Shown here piece by piece: positions 54,138 through 64,000 of a stretch of DNA of 64,000 nucleotides. Each line of letters starts with the position of its first letter. The first letter of the stretch is position 1. The notes beneath the pieces were generated by a model that was not told the DNA's origin, did not search any database, and was given only the letters and a program-made list of their open reading frames with translations. Source of the DNA: Legionella impletisoli (lineage in GTDB: Bacteria > Pseudomonadota > Gammaproteobacteria > Legionellales > Legionellaceae). The stretch is from positions 124,001 to 188,000 of the forward strand of contig NZ_CAAAIA010000006.1 in assembly GCF_900639875.1 (NCBI RefSeq), written 5' to 3'. The position numbers and the translations under genes were made by a program.

Positions 54138-55778
54138 TTAAGCTACTTTAAAGGAAACTATGGAGCAATTTTGATAACTAATTGCCACTTCATCAAGGGA
54201 TTGCTTGATATCATCTGGTGAATATCCTAAGTCATAAGCGGCATTAATCACCCCGCAGCCCCCTTCTTCGAAGTTAGTTGATGGCGTCCAATAATCCATA
54301 TTCGCCTTAACCATAACATGAAACGCTTTGTGTGGATTCCAACCACGTGTATTAGCAATCAGATAAAATAATCGATTGTATACCCCGCTGGAGTAATGCA
54401 CATCGAGTCCATCGCGATATTGATAAGCTTTATCAATCGAGCGACCATCTTGGCTTGGAAGATCCATATATCGAAGTGCATGAATACCACTCTCAGTTTT
54501 CATAATTTCCCCGCCGATTTCCCAGCTGCTTTTCCGAAGAGAATAATACTCCGCAGCTTGTGCTGCCATATCTGAAAAAGATTCGTTCATGCCCCCGGAT
54601 TGCCCATAATATCTTAATCCTGAGTGCTGTTCGGTAAACCCATGACTAATTTCATGTGCCCCTACGCCTAAGGAAACCAAAGGATACATCATGCTGCGAC
54701 CATCGCCGAAGGTCATTTGCTTTCCATCCCAAAACGCATTTTCGTATCCTTCGCCATAATGCACTCGCATTATAATTTGCATAGGCTCATTATCTTGTGT
54801 CAATGCGTTTAAGCCAAACCATCGTTGATACATGTTATTGATGACTTGTCCTGCATACATTGCATCATTGATTGGCGAAAATGCGCCATTTTCCATGTCA
54901 TAACCATCTCCGTGATAGCCAGTCCAATAGGCATTTCGTCGTACAGGATCAGGATTTGGGCAATTGAATTTCATAGGGGCGTTACTAAAACTACCGTAAC
55001 TATGGTTTAAATCCACTACCCTGACACCCTCATTTTCCATAAAACACACTTCAAGCTCGCGATCACGGGTAATATGAAGCAGTGGCTTGCCATTTCCAAA
55101 CTCGTATTTTGATGTTTTATGATTACCACCAAACCCTAATCCATAGGCTTTTGAGAGGGTTTTTATCTCATTCCATTCGATAAACGGTGTAAAATTATCT
55201 GCTCTAAGAATTGCTGTAGGTCGTGCAGGAATTTTGTCTTTGTAATGGACTAATATGCTAACTTGATATGCCCAATATGCCTTGTGATCTTGATCTATAT
55301 AGACCAGAGGTATTACTTCTTCTTCACTGATGTTTTGTTCTTTGTACCTTGTCTTAAATTGCTCCAGCGCTTTTTGGGCATTCGCTTGAAATTCTAACGA
55401 GGGTTTACCTAATTCATTTTCAAGCCCTTTAAAAAGCGTACCGTTCATCTTCGTGGTATCTTGACTTAAAACAGCAGCAAATCCTTTAACTGCTTGCTCA
55501 CTGTGAATAACCCCATGACCTCCAAAAACGGGAAAACCATGATATTTTTGTTGGATGCGAATATGCTTCACTTGATTTTCATCAACCCGTTCTTTCATCA
55601 CTTGAATGGTGTTTACATTCGTGGCAGTCAGTTGTTTTATACTTGGCTGAAACCATTGAAAATCTTTTTGCAGGTTTTTAGGGGATTCATCGCCAAGAAG
55701 AACAGGTTGTGCAGAAAATATGGAAGACGAGAAGCTGACACTACAAATGCTGATAAAGTTTACTAGTTTCGTGCTCAT
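54138..55778 (-). CDS. proA: M4 zinc metalloprotease, ProA/Msp-like
   Basis: Secreted thermolysin-family protease of 546 residues (ProA of L. pneumophila has 543). A signal peptide is followed by an FTP/PepSY-type propeptide (IQQKYHGFPVFGGHGVIHSE, PLVYIDQDHKAYWAYQVSIL). The catalytic domain has VGAHEISHGFTEQHSG with the zinc HExxH, and the glutamate ligand in GGMNESFSDMAAQAAEYY. The His of DVHYSSGVYN near the end stabilises the transition state. ProA is the main type II-secreted protease and activates PlaA by cutting its disulfide loop; a PlaA-like gene is at 17.6-18.5 kb. A dyad (55850-55871) lies upstream. Confidence 0.92.
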   Translation of the reverse strand: MSTKLVNFISICSVSFSSSIFSAQPVLLGDESPKNLQKDFQWFQPSIKQLTATNVNTIQVMKERVDENQVKHIRIQQKYHGFPVFGGHGVIHSEQAVKGFAAVLSQDTTKMNGTLFKGLENELGKPSLEFQANAQKALEQFKTRYKEQNISEEEVIPLVYIDQDHKAYWAYQVSILVHYKDKIPARPTAILRADNFTPFIEWNEIKTLSKAYGLGFGGNHKTSKYEFGNGKPLLHITRDRELEVCFMENEGVRVVDLNHSYGSFSNAPMKFNCPNPDPVRRNAYWTGYHGDGYDMENGAFSPINDAMYAGQVINNMYQRWFGLNALTQDNEPMQIIMRVHYGEGYENAFWDGKQMTFGDGRSMMYPLVSLGVGAHEISHGFTEQHSGLRYYGQSGGMNESFSDMAAQAAEYYSLRKSSWEIGGEIMKTESGIHALRYMDLPSQDGRSIDKAYQYRDGLDVHYSSGVYNRLFYLIANTRGWNPHKAFHVMVKANMDYWTPSTNFEEGGCGVINAAYDLGYSPDDIKQSLDEVAISYQNCSIVSFKVA

Positions 55779-55849
55779 ATATATGATCTCCTTTCATAAC
55801 GCATAGGTTAATTCCTAATTAGTCACGGATTAACCGCTACCAATGCGCC

Positions 55850-55871
55850 CGTTACAAATCCATTTGTAACG
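55850..55871. promoter_or_regulatory. Perfect 10-bp dyad upstream of proA
   Basis: CGTTACAAAT and ATTTGTAACG face each other across the central CC, 72-93 bp before the protease ATG. The very short spacing favours a dimeric-regulator operator over a terminator. A second, looser inverted pair GGTTAAT / ATTAACC (55806-55812 and 55829-55835) lies between it and the start. Confidence 0.4.
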
Positions 55872-56015
55872 ACAAATCCGCATGCGTCGATAACACGTTT
55901 TTTTGAGGCAAACTTCAGGACAACAAAAAAAGCATAGCACTTGTATTTAATTAAGCCAGAAAACATATAAAAATAAAAATCATCTGGGTTTAAATTAACA
56001 CAGAATGTTTACCAA

Positions 56016-57815
56016 TTATTGATTACCATGGATATGAATTAAGACCGTTTCTGGGGTTACCTTATCCCCTTTTTCACAAAAAACCTCGCTCACCCTACCC
56101 GCGAAAGGCGCTAAAATTTCCGTTTCCATTTTCATGGATTCTAACACCAAAACCGCCTGATTTTTTTCCACCAAATCACCCGGTTTTACCAGTACACTCA
56201 CCACGGTTCCAGGCATCGCCACAGAAACATCACCAAGACTTGGTTGTTTTTTCTTTTTGCCTTCTGGCTTAGTTTCCTCTGATATCTCATGATCGTTATA
56301 TTGAACAACCACTTCTTCTGGCACGCCATCTAGCCATAAATAAACGGTTTGTTTAGCGTGTCTTCTCACGCCAAATCCAGCCACCTTAATGTGATAACGT
56401 TCACCATGAAGCCCTACATCAAACTCAGTGGCTACAGTGTCTGGTTTGCCCGCAGTGGATACCATAAGCGGCTCTGGTTTTAAATCCTTCTGCTCGCGTT
56501 CTTTCAAATATTCTTTTGCTATATCAGGAAACATGGCGTAAGACATGACATCCTCTTCATTATGAGCCAACTTTCCAATTTCTTGACGTAGGCTTTTAAG
56601 CTCATGTGGCAATAAATCAGCGGGTCTTACTTCAATCGCTTGTGTACGACCGATTGCTTTTTTTCGAACTGTTGGATTAATTTTTCCTGGAGGCTGTCCA
56701 TATTTTCCTTGGCAATAAAGCTTTACCTCATTCGTAATTGTTTTGTACCGTTCTCCTGTTAAGACATTTAATACCGCTTGAGTACCCACAACTTGAGAAG
56801 TAGGCGTCACTAAAGGTGGATAGCCCAAATCCTTTCTGACGCGAGGAATTTCTGCATGAACCGCCTCCATCTTATCCAACGCTTGTTGTTCTTTGAGTTG
56901 ATTGTATAAATTAGAGATCATGCCACCTGGAACCTGATAAACCTGCACGCGGGGATCGATGCGTTGTGCTTCGCCCTCAAACTGTTTATATTTTTTCCTA
57001 ATTTCTTGGAAGTAATCATTAATTTCTAGAAGCAGATTTAAATTGAGCCCGGTATCGTAAGCCGTGCCCGCAAACGCTGAAACCATTGACTCTGTAGCCG
57101 GATGCGATGCACCCCCTGAAAAAGATGAGATAACGGTATCGATGTGTTGACATCCTGCTAAGACTCCTTGATAAAGACAAATACTGGCCAAGCCAGAAGT
57201 GGAATGACTATGAATATGGATAGGCAGCTTGGTTTCGTCTTGCAAAGCCTTGTACAAATCAACGGTCGTTTGAGGAGTTAATAACCCTGCCATATCTTTA
57301 ATGGCAATGCTATCACAACCCATTTCAACCATAGCTTTACCTAGTGAAACAAAATTATCTAAGGTGTGCACTGGGCTGGTTGTATACGCAATAGCACCTT
57401 GCGCATGTCCTTTGTATTTTTTAATGCTTTCAATTGAGACTCGCAAATTGCGAACATCATTGAGTGCATCAAATACGCGAATAACATCAATGCCGTTTTT
57501 AATTGTTAATCGAACAAACTCTTTTACCACATCATCACCATAATGACGATAACCCAACAGGTTTTGTCCGCGAAGCAGCATCGATAAACGAGTATTAGGC
57601 AACGCTTTACGTAAAAGTCGTAACCTATCCCAAGGATCTTCTTTTAAAAAACGAAGGCATGCATCATAAGTAGCACCTCCCCATACTTCCATGGCCCAAA
57701 ATCCTACTTTGTCCATTTGTTTGCAAATGGGTATCATATCTTCTGTACGCATTCGAGTCGCAAGCAAACATTGATGTGCATCACGCAATGTTACATCCGT
57801 TATATGAGTAGTCAT
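56016..57815 (-). CDS. oadA: OadA/PycB: carboxyltransferase-biotin subunit of oxaloacetate decarboxylase or pyruvate carboxylase
   Basis: A 599-residue protein with an HMGL-type TIM-barrel carboxyltransferase (TDVTLRDAHQCLLATRMRTED, AIKDMAGLLTPQT, HIHSHSTSGLA), the PYC/OADA conserved domain, and a C-terminal biotinyl domain with ESMKMETEI (biotin-Lys). No OadB or OadG gene is next to it, so a pyruvate carboxylase subunit B working with a separate biotin carboxylase is as likely as a Na+-pump subunit. It is divergent from aroQ-accB-accC, whose AccC could conceivably serve it; that is inference. Confidence 0.88.
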   Translation of the reverse strand: MTTHITDVTLRDAHQCLLATRMRTEDMIPICKQMDKVGFWAMEVWGGATYDACLRFLKEDPWDRLRLLRKALPNTRLSMLLRGQNLLGYRHYGDDVVKEFVRLTIKNGIDVIRVFDALNDVRNLRVSIESIKKYKGHAQGAIAYTTSPVHTLDNFVSLGKAMVEMGCDSIAIKDMAGLLTPQTTVDLYKALQDETKLPIHIHSHSTSGLASICLYQGVLAGCQHIDTVISSFSGGASHPATESMVSAFAGTAYDTGLNLNLLLEINDYFQEIRKKYKQFEGEAQRIDPRVQVYQVPGGMISNLYNQLKEQQALDKMEAVHAEIPRVRKDLGYPPLVTPTSQVVGTQAVLNVLTGERYKTITNEVKLYCQGKYGQPPGKINPTVRKKAIGRTQAIEVRPADLLPHELKSLRQEIGKLAHNEEDVMSYAMFPDIAKEYLKEREQKDLKPEPLMVSTAGKPDTVATEFDVGLHGERYHIKVAGFGVRRHAKQTVYLWLDGVPEEVVVQYNDHEISEETKPEGKKKKQPSLGDVSVAMPGTVVSVLVKPGDLVEKNQAVLVLESMKMETEILAPFAGRVSEVFCEKGDKVTPETVLIHIHGNQ

Positions 57816-58020
57816 TTAAGCATCCTTACTGATGATTTTCATAAATTCAGCATATCCTATCTTATAGATAAACGGTATAAGCTATTAGTCAACCCATCAC
57901 ATTCTTACCTGCATGAATTTTGACGCTAACTTGTCGACATCATGCCGATATCCTCTCACATATAGACAAAATGCTAAAATTAAGGCAAAATTCACTTAAT
58001 CTTTAAAAAAATGCGGTTTA

Positions 58021-58464
58021 ATGAAAAAAATACTCGTTCTGCATGGTCCTAATCTAAATTTACTCGGCTTACGCGAGCCTTCTATTTATGGCTCAACTTC
58101 TCTTGCAAAAGTCAATAAGTCGTTAGAAAAACTCGCTTCTGAATCTGAAGTTTCACTCACTATTTTACAGAGCAATAGTGAGGCAGAATTAATTGAAGCC
58201 ATTCACCAAGCCATGAACGATCAGGTGGACTACCTTATTTTTAATCCCGCAGCCTTCACTCATACAAGCATCGCACTCCGTGATGCATTATCAGCTGCGG
58301 CTATTCCCTTTATTGAAGTTCATATCAGCAATATTTATGCGCGAGAAACATTTCGCCATCAATCTTATTTTTCTGATATCGCAGAAGGCGTCATTAGCGG
58401 TCTCGGAACTGAGGGCTACATATTGGCTTTTAAAGCCGTTCTTTCTAAATTAATTAAAGCATAG
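58021..58464 (+). CDS. aroQ: Type II 3-dehydroquinate dehydratase
   Basis: Third step of the shikimate pathway. Family motifs are [18 protein letters not shown] (catalytic Tyr in the flexible loop), [30 protein letters not shown] and [19 protein letters not shown] with the catalytic His. 147 residues. It heads aroQ-accB-accC-prmA, a common gammaproteobacterial order, 13 bp before accB. Confidence 0.96.
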   Translation: MKKILVLHGPNLNLLGLREPSIYGSTSLAKVNKSLEKLASESEVSLTILQSNSEAELIEAIHQAMNDQVDYLIFNPAAFTHTSIALRDALSAAAIPFIEVHISNIYARETFRHQSYFSDIAEGVISGLGTEGYILAFKAVLSKLIKA

Positions 58465-58477
58465 AGAGTTATTACCC

Positions 58478-58936
58478 ATGGATATTCGTAAAATTAAAAA
58501 ATTGATCGAATTACTGGAAGAAACCGGTATTTCTGAAATAGAAATCAAAGAAGGGGAAGAATCCGTTCGATTAAGCCGCCATCATTACGCTGCAGAAGCC
58601 CCAGCAGTTCGTCAAATTCATGTTTCTCCTGCTCCTCAAGCTCCGGCCCCTACTCCTGCACCCGTGGCCTCTGAAAGCAAACCAGCCGAAGAACCCTCAA
58701 AAGGACACAAAGTACGCTCGCCTATGGTAGGAACTATGTATACCTCACCCTCCCCAGATGCAGCACCTTTTGTTACCCTTGGCCAATCAGTAAAAGCGGG
58801 CGACACACTTTGCATTATTGAAGCGATGAAGATGTTCAATGAAATCGAAGCCGATCGAGCTGGTGTGATCACGGCTATTCATGTTGCCAACGGTGAGCCA
58901 GTAGAATTTGACCAGCCTCTATTTACCATTGAATAA
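58478..58936 (+). CDS. accB: Biotin carboxyl carrier protein of acetyl-CoA carboxylase
   Basis: Carries biotin between the carboxylase and transferase of acetyl-CoA carboxylase. An N-terminal helical segment ([20 protein letters not shown]) is followed by an Ala/Pro-rich linker ([13 protein letters not shown]) and the biotinyl domain with the [12 protein letters not shown] motif and the protruding thumb ([12 protein letters not shown]). 152 residues. Translation-coupled spacing with accC (11 bp). Confidence 0.97.
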   Translation: MDIRKIKKLIELLEETGISEIEIKEGEESVRLSRHHYAAEAPAVRQIHVSPAPQAPAPTPAPVASESKPAEEPSKGHKVRSPMVGTMYTSPSPDAAPFVTLGQSVKAGDTLCIIEAMKMFNEIEADRAGVITAIHVANGEPVEFDQPLFTIE

Positions 58937-58947
58937 GGGGCGGTGTC

Positions 58948-60288
58948 ATGTTAAGTAAAATTGTTATCGCAAACCGCGGTGAAATCGCTCTTCGTATCTT
59001 GCGTGCATGCAAAGAATTAGGCATTCAAACGGTTGCCGTTCATTCAGACGTGGATAAAGATTTGTTACATGTTCGGCTTGCTGATGAAACCGTTTGCATT
59101 GGACCTGCTAGCTCCCAAAAAAGCTATTTAAACATCCCGGCCATTATATCCGCGGCCGAAATTACGGATGCAGTTGCCATTCATCCCGGCTATGGTTTTC
59201 TTGCTGAAAACGCAGATTTTGCCGATATTGTTGAACAAAGCGGTTTTCGCTTTATCGGTCCTCGAGCAGATACCATACGCTTAATGGGCGATAAAGTTTC
59301 CGCCATCGAAGCAATGAAAAATGCAGGCGTTCCTTGTGTACCCGGTTCAGATGGCCCTCTGGGAGATCATGATGAACTGAACCTTTCACTTGCTAAAAAA
59401 ATTGGGTACCCCGTTATCATTAAAGCCGCGGGGGGCGGCGGTGGTCGTGGTATGCGGGTAGTTCATTCAGAGTCTAACCTTCTGAACGCCATCGCTTTAA
59501 CCCGTAGCGAAGCAAAAGCTGCTTTTGATAACCCCGTGGTTTACATGGAAAAATTCCTGGAAAATCCTCGTCATATTGAATTTCAAGTTTTAGGTGACGG
59601 AAACGGGAATGCCGTTCATTTGGGTGAACGAGATTGCTCAATGCAGCGCCGCCACCAAAAAGTCATTGAAGAAGCGCCCGCACCTGGCATTTCCGAAGAA
59701 CTCCGTCAGGAAATTGGCGAGCGGGTCGTAAATGCATGCCGTGAGCTTAAATATCGAGGTGCAGGCACCTTTGAATTTTTGTACCAAGACGGTTGTTTTT
59801 ACTTTATTGAGATGAATACTCGAATTCAAGTGGAACATCCAGTGACTGAATTGATTACCGGTATCGATTTAATCAAAGAGCAAATTAAAGTTGCCAGCGA
59901 TGCTCCCTTCACCTTAAAACAAGAAAACATCAAGCTTCATGGCCATGCAGTTGAATGCCGAATTAACGCAGAAGATCCAAGAACCTTCATGCCATCTCCT
60001 GGAAAAATTCGTCTCTTACATCAACCTGGAGGCCCTGGGATTCGATTTGACTCTCATATCTATAGTAGCTACACCGTACCTCCAAACTACGATTCCATGA
60101 TTGGGAAACTCATTAGTTATGGTGAAACACGTGCTGAAGCATTCGCAAGAATGCGAAACGCATTAGATGAAATTATCATTGATGGAATTAAAACCAACAT
60201 TGAACTACATCAACGATTACTCAATGATAAAGGATTTATGCAAGGCGGGACGAACATTCATTACTTAGAAAAGCTCTTGAAGGAATAA
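58948..60288 (+). CDS. accC: Biotin carboxylase subunit of acetyl-CoA carboxylase
   Basis: ATP-grasp enzyme that carboxylates biotin on AccB. It starts [20 protein letters not shown]; the ATP loop is [14 protein letters not shown], and [23 protein letters not shown] and [14 protein letters not shown] are the biotin/bicarbonate sites. 446 residues, standard. The gene ends 2 bp before prmA. Confidence 0.98.
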   Translation: MLSKIVIANRGEIALRILRACKELGIQTVAVHSDVDKDLLHVRLADETVCIGPASSQKSYLNIPAIISAAEITDAVAIHPGYGFLAENADFADIVEQSGFRFIGPRADTIRLMGDKVSAIEAMKNAGVPCVPGSDGPLGDHDELNLSLAKKIGYPVIIKAAGGGGGRGMRVVHSESNLLNAIALTRSEAKAAFDNPVVYMEKFLENPRHIEFQVLGDGNGNAVHLGERDCSMQRRHQKVIEEAPAPGISEELRQEIGERVVNACRELKYRGAGTFEFLYQDGCFYFIEMNTRIQVEHPVTELITGIDLIKEQIKVASDAPFTLKQENIKLHGHAVECRINAEDPRTFMPSPGKIRLLHQPGGPGIRFDSHIYSSYTVPPNYDSMIGKLISYGETRAEAFARMRNALDEIIIDGIKTNIELHQRLLNDKGFMQGGTNIHYLEKLLKE

Positions 60289-60290
60289 TT

Positions 60291-61154
60291 GTGTTACAAC
60301 TACAAATTGAATGTCACCGTGATGATGTGGAAGAATTAAGTGATTTTTTAGAGGAAACAGGGGCTCTCTCAATCACGTTTACCGATAAATACGATGATCC
60401 AATTCTTGAGCCAGAATTAGGCACAACGCCTTTATGGTCAAATGTAATTATCCAAGCATTATACGAGAAACAAGAAGATGCAGAGCATGCATCTTCTGCC
60501 TTTAACACCCAATATCCCAAATTTCTAACTTCTCTTGCTGCTGTACCTGAAGAAGATTGGGAGCGCGTTTGGATGACCCAATTTACCCCTTTACAATTTG
60601 GTCGTCGCTTATGGATTGTTCCTTCTTGGATTACTCCTCCTGATCCAAACGCTTGCAACCTGATTTTAGATCCAGGACTTGCCTTTGGCACAGGAACTCA
60701 TCCTACCACCTCTCTTTGCTTAACTTGGCTAGATAATGCTGAGCTAGTTGATAAGCGTGTTGTAGACTATGGCTGTGGTTCGGGGATCTTAGCGCTCGCT
60801 GCCATCAAACTTGGAGCAAAACATGTTTACGCTGTTGATATTGATGAACAAGCGTTAATGGCCTCACGAAACAACGCAGAAATGAATCAAGTTCCATCGG
60901 AATTAATAAGCGTTTGCTTTCCCGATGAGCTTCAGCTTAAAACCGATTTAATTATGGCGAATATTTTGCTAACACCGTTATTATCCTTAAAAATGCGTTT
61001 TTATCATGTGCTTGAAAAAGAGGGGATGTTAGTGGTATCAGGTATTTTAGTCGATCAAACTCAGGAATTAATTGAAGCTTATCAAGATTGCTTCAAACAT
61101 GAGTCTACCACCACTCGCGAAGAATGGGCATTGGTGACGTTCAAAGCCATTTAA
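60291..61154 (+). CDS. prmA: Ribosomal protein L11 methyltransferase
   Basis: Trimethylates L11. It starts at GTG 60291. An N-terminal substrate-recognition domain (DDVEELSDFLEETGALSITF) precedes the SAM domain with LAFGTGTHPTT, VVDYGCGSGILALAAIKLG and IMANILLTPLL. 287 residues. Last gene of aroQ-accB-accC-prmA. Confidence 0.96.
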   Translation: MLQLQIECHRDDVEELSDFLEETGALSITFTDKYDDPILEPELGTTPLWSNVIIQALYEKQEDAEHASSAFNTQYPKFLTSLAAVPEEDWERVWMTQFTPLQFGRRLWIVPSWITPPDPNACNLILDPGLAFGTGTHPTTSLCLTWLDNAELVDKRVVDYGCGSGILALAAIKLGAKHVYAVDIDEQALMASRNNAEMNQVPSELISVCFPDELQLKTDLIMANILLTPLLSLKMRFYHVLEKEGMLVVSGILVDQTQELIEAYQDCFKHESTTTREEWALVTFKAI

Positions 61155-61277
61155 CATGTTCTTACTTGTGTCTTCAAAGATGACAAGACTAATGATCGAT
61201 TTCTAGATCATCAATATCCATGGGCCCCATGGCCAAGCCACGGGGCGTAGGGTTAGGATGAATAGTTAACGGCTCTA

Positions 61278-62297
61278 TTAATCCAACAATCCCTTTGATT
61301 TTACAATATCTCGTTCTGTGCGAAGCTCATTTAATGTTTCGTTGAATTTAGCTTGACTATAGTCATTAAAGGTCAACCCTTCAACTACTTCCACAACGCC
61401 TTGCTCTAAACCAATGGTGCGTACAAAGCCATGTTTGCGGTGACAGGGGAAAGAAAACATTAATCCTTCGTCAACCCCATATTGGCCTTCAGAGCTTAAA
61501 ACCATAGAAAAAGATTCATGGCCAGGGGTGTCTGTGACGAGGTGATTCACGCCAACTACAATGGCATTTGCAGCAGATGCCGCTGAAGAAGAACCACGGG
61601 CTTTAATGACTTCCGCTCCACGTTGTTGGACTTTAGGTACAAAGGTATCTTTGAGCCAATGTTCGTCGTTGATGACTTTTGCCGCCGAAATGCCATCAAT
61701 TTTTGCATTATAGAAATCAGGGAACTGGGTTGCCGAGTGATTACCCCAAATTGTCATTTGGCTAACTTCTGTTACATCGACATTGGCTTTGATAGCCAAC
61801 TGTGCCCGAGCTCTAAGCTCATCTAATGTGGTCATGGCGTAGAAACGATTATCTGGAATGTCTTTTGCGTGATGTTTGGCAATTAAACAATTGGTATTGC
61901 AAGGATTACCGACAACAAATACGCGGACATCATCACTGGCATAATCATTAATCGCACGACCTTGATTGATAAATATCCCGCCATTAATTTCAAGGAGATC
62001 TGAGCGCTCCATACCTTGTTTACGGGGTACAGAACCTACCAGTAAAGCCCAATTTACGCCAGACATCCCCACGTTTAAATCAGCTGTGCATTCAATTCGT
62101 TTCAGTAATGGGAAAGCACAATCCACTAATTCCATAGCAACCCCTTCAAGAGAGGGAAGAGCAGATTCTAATTCAATCAGATTAAGTTCAACTTCCGTAT
62201 CAGGGCCAAACATTTGACCTGATGCAATGCGAAACAATAAGGCATAGCCTATTTGTCCTGCGGCTCCGGTGACGGCGACTCTGACTCTGTTTTTCAT
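61278..62297 (-). CDS. mdh: Malate dehydrogenase
   Basis: NAD-dependent TCA-cycle enzyme. The Rossmann motif [21 protein letters not shown] is followed by [20 protein letters not shown] (substrate Arg), [24 protein letters not shown] and the catalytic His in [16 protein letters not shown] 62297 has a GAGG site; the open frame to 62342 adds residues not expected in the family. About 339 residues, the group with the longer cytosolic/plant-like type rather than the 312-residue E. coli type. Confidence 0.95.
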   Translation of the reverse strand: MKNRVRVAVTGAAGQIGYALLFRIASGQMFGPDTEVELNLIELESALPSLEGVAMELVDCAFPLLKRIECTADLNVGMSGVNWALLVGSVPRKQGMERSDLLEINGGIFINQGRAINDYASDDVRVFVVGNPCNTNCLIAKHHAKDIPDNRFYAMTTLDELRARAQLAIKANVDVTEVSQMTIWGNHSATQFPDFYNAKIDGISAAKVINDEHWLKDTFVPKVQQRGAEVIKARGSSSAASAANAIVVGVNHLVTDTPGHESFSMVLSSEGQYGVDEGLMFSFPCHRKHGFVRTIGLEQGVVEVVEGLTFNDYSQAKFNETLNELRTERDIVKSKGLLD

Positions 62298-62422
62298 TGT
62301 TTTTATCCTCTTTGAAAAGACGGTTCGGCTCGATACCGCCAAAAGCGTTTAAAAATACAGCATATTTGTGCGACTTATGATACTATTGCCTGCCTCAACA
62401 AGCCAGCCCATTTTACAGTTTG

Positions 62423-63556
62423 ATGATCCCATTAGCGTTATACATCCATATACCTTGGTGCATTCGTAAATGTCCCTACTGTGATTTTAATTCACACAAA
62501 AGCCCTAATGGTCTTCCTGAACAAAACTACATTCAAGCGTTAATCCATGATCTTAAAGCGGATATAGAAATGGTTTCAGGCAGAACAATCCAAAGTATCT
62601 TTATTGGTGGAGGAACCCCTAGTCTCTTTTCCGCAAAAGCTTACGCTCAATTGTTTGAAGCATTGCAAACACTTTTGGACTTTGAAAACGATATTGAAAT
62701 TACCTTGGAAGCCAATCCTGGTACGGTAGAGCAGCAACGTTTTAGGGATTATAGAGCATTAGGAATAAACCGTTTATCTTTAGGAATACAAAGCTTTCAC
62801 ACAGATCATTTAAACGTCTTGGGACGCATTCATGATGCAGAGCAAGCTAAAAAAGCAATAAACAGTGCGCGCCTGGCTGGGTTTGAAAATATTAATCTCG
62901 ATCTCATGCACAGTCTTCCCAATCAATCTGTCGAAGAGGGATTAAAAGACTTAAAAACTGCGCTTCACTTTGAGCCTGAACATCTATCATGGTATCAATT
63001 AACCATTGAACCGAATACCGTATTTTATAAAAAAAACCCAACCCTCCCAAGCGAAGATACATGTTTATCCCTTGAAGAAGCTGGTCTCGAGCTCTTAAAT
63101 AAATCCGGATACACTCGCTATGAAATTTCTGCATTCTGCAAGCCGGATAAACCCTCGCAACATAACCTGAACTATTGGCTTTTTGGCGATTATTTAGGAA
63201 TAGGTGCAGGCGCGCACGGAAAGCTCACCACACCGGATTTTACCGTGTGGCGAACCCGTAAGCACCGTCAACCCAATGATTATCTCGCCTTTGAAAAATC
63301 TTTCTGCCCTGAAAAAAAAAGGGTTACCTTAGATGATTTAATCTTTGAATTCATGCTGAATACTAGTCGATTGCAGCAACCCATTCCCTTCGATTTATTC
63401 ACTCAACGAACAGGGTTGTCTTCCGAGCAGTTAGTGCCTAAGTTGAAACAGGCAGAATCCAAAGGGTTTATTCAAATACAGAAGAAAGCCTGGCAAGTAA
63501 CCTCTCTTGGACGTCGTTTTACGAATGACTTACAAGCACTCTTTTTATCGGATTAA
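62423..63556 (+). CDS. hemW: Radical SAM protein HemW (heme chaperone, formerly HemN-like)
   Basis: The radical SAM Cys triad is in WCIRKCPYCDFNSH. IFIGGGTPSLF, LEANPGTVEQQRFRDYRALGINRLSLGIQSF, the DLMHSLPNQ motif and the C-terminal winged-helix domain follow. 377 residues. HemW binds haem and delivers it; it lacks true coproporphyrinogen oxidase activity in the cases studied. ATG 62423 is used; the preceding TTG is possible. Confidence 0.93.
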   Translation: MIPLALYIHIPWCIRKCPYCDFNSHKSPNGLPEQNYIQALIHDLKADIEMVSGRTIQSIFIGGGTPSLFSAKAYAQLFEALQTLLDFENDIEITLEANPGTVEQQRFRDYRALGINRLSLGIQSFHTDHLNVLGRIHDAEQAKKAINSARLAGFENINLDLMHSLPNQSVEEGLKDLKTALHFEPEHLSWYQLTIEPNTVFYKKNPTLPSEDTCLSLEEAGLELLNKSGYTRYEISAFCKPDKPSQHNLNYWLFGDYLGIGAGAHGKLTTPDFTVWRTRKHRQPNDYLAFEKSFCPEKKRVTLDDLIFEFMLNTSRLQQPIPFDLFTQRTGLSSEQLVPKLKQAESKGFIQIQKKAWQVTSLGRRFTNDLQALFLSD

Positions 63557-63558
63557 TC

Positions 63559-63580
63559 TATACCCCTGATCTGGGGTATA
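63559..63580. terminator. Hairpin after hemW
   Basis: TATACCCC and GGGGTATA form an 8-bp stem with a 6-nt loop 2 bp after the hemW stop. No T tract follows. The TATACCC arm resembles the tip of the 27.5-kb MITE, perhaps by chance. Confidence 0.5.
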
Positions 63581-63911
63581 TTAAACTCGAATCGCACTTC
63601 AGCAGAGCAAACGCATAAGTGATCAAAAAATAACAATTACATCGTTTAAATATAATATTTATTATATATTTCAACGTCCTGCGGCTTGACCGTAGGACCC
63701 ATGCTAGGAGCCTCAAAACCACAGAATACTGCATATGAAGTACCGTGCGACCGTATTAAGAGGAATTTGTACTCACTCATGATCTTGCCCTGGCACTTCA
63801 GTGATTTTTCGTATGAATGTTATACTTAACGATAAGCTTCACAAATATTTATTTTCAAGGATAATAACTCAGAACGTTTTCAGGCCTAAACACCTTCAAC
63901 TTGGAGAGGAT
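63581..63911. other. Gene-free region before plsY with REP-like hairpin
   Basis: About 330 bp without a supported ORF. At 63676-63698 GTCCTGCGG / CCGTAGGAC form a 9-bp stem (one wobble) around CTTGA, a small REP-like palindrome. The sequence 63805-63905 is AT-rich and probably contains the plsY promoter, but no clear -35/-10 pair was identified. Confidence 0.5.
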
Positions 63912-64000
63912 ATGCTTACCACATTGTTTTTTCTTATCTGTGTGATCGCAGCTTATTGCATTGGCTCGGTTTGTTCTGCTGTCATCGTAGCACAGGTATT
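63912..64000 (+). CDS. plsY: Glycerol-3-phosphate acyltransferase PlsY (start only)
   Basis: The window ends 29 codons into this gene. It begins MLTTLFFLICVIAAYCIGSV and continues CSAVIVAQV; the first membrane helix followed by the AYxxGSxxSA motif is the conserved first motif of PlsY. A GGAGAGG site precedes ATG 63912. PlsY transfers acyl groups from acyl-phosphate to glycerol-3-phosphate in phospholipid synthesis. The rest of the protein is not visible. Confidence 0.8.
   Translation, partial: MLTTLFFLICVIAAYCIGSVCSAVIVAQV

Noticed and set aside
56016..57815. Complete Na+-pumping oxaloacetate decarboxylase locus
   Set aside because: No oadB or oadG gene is adjacent; only the alpha-type subunit is present, so a pyruvate carboxylase role is equally likely.
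63676..63698. tRNA or small RNA gene before plsY
   Set aside because: Only a 9-bp hairpin with a 5-nt loop is visible; there is no cloverleaf or conserved tRNA sequence.

Overview
The window is AT-rich, densely packed gammaproteobacterial chromosome, almost certainly from a Legionella species or close relative. The evidence is a PlaA-like lysophospholipase, a ProA/Msp-like M4 metalloprotease, an LppA-like PTP-type phytase, an IcmC/DotE-like type IVB secretion protein, two very large all-helical proteins of the kind Legionella exports through Dot/Icm, and an ankyrin protein. These sit among ordinary housekeeping genes. No rRNA, tRNA, CRISPR array or intact transposase was recognised. This attribution is by gene content and recognised families, not by a database search.

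Layout. 1-13.1 kb is core genome: bioC (cut by the window edge), a comF-type gene, an M50 protease with a small partner, hemA-prfA-prmC, dksA, waaA, djlA and a calcium ATPase/exchanger pair. Two telomere-like heptamer arrays follow prmC. 13.1-16.7 kb is an accessory island. It holds a higA antitoxin remnant, an unknown membrane protein, a stand-alone AAA ATPase and a ParD-like/RelE-type toxin-antitoxin pair, each separated from the next by a copy of one TA-flanked, MITE-like inverted-repeat element (four copies). 16.7-23.2 kb carries secreted or surface functions: phytase, PlaA, a pepsin-like exported protein, an outer-membrane barrel and an orphan VgrG. 23.3-32.8 kb has a DEAD-box helicase, FadH, a second palindromic MITE, two DMT transporters that overlap tail to tail, an 855-residue unknown protein and SodC.

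33-42.7 kb has purA-DUF2065-hflC-hflK, a 1610-residue probable effector, a tiny Thr-rich protein and trmB. 42.8-45 kb has a small exported protein and an ankyrin protein whose N-terminal half looks like a GT-B glycosyltransferase. 45.1-49.6 kb is rpmB-rpmG, rpoN-hpf-ptsN-npr (no rapZ) and pssA. 49.7-55.8 kb has a DUF3579 protein, the IcmC-like gene with a secreted partner, a flavin reductase, class I aldolase, an EEP-family phosphatase/nuclease and the ProA-like protease. 56-64 kb is central metabolism: an OadA/PycB-type carboxylase subunit, aroQ-accB-accC-prmA, mdh, hemW and the start of plsY.

Functional themes are host interaction (PlaA and its probable activator ProA, phytase, effectors, IcmC-like protein), calcium homeostasis, fatty-acid metabolism (bioC, accBC, fadH, plsY) and translation quality (prfA/prmC, prmA, rpmBG, hpf). 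The least explained items are the repeat-partitioned island at 13-16.6 kb, the heptamer arrays at 6.4 kb, the intrinsic terminator that doubles as signal-peptide coding sequence at 17.5 kb, and the ankyrin/GT-B fusion.
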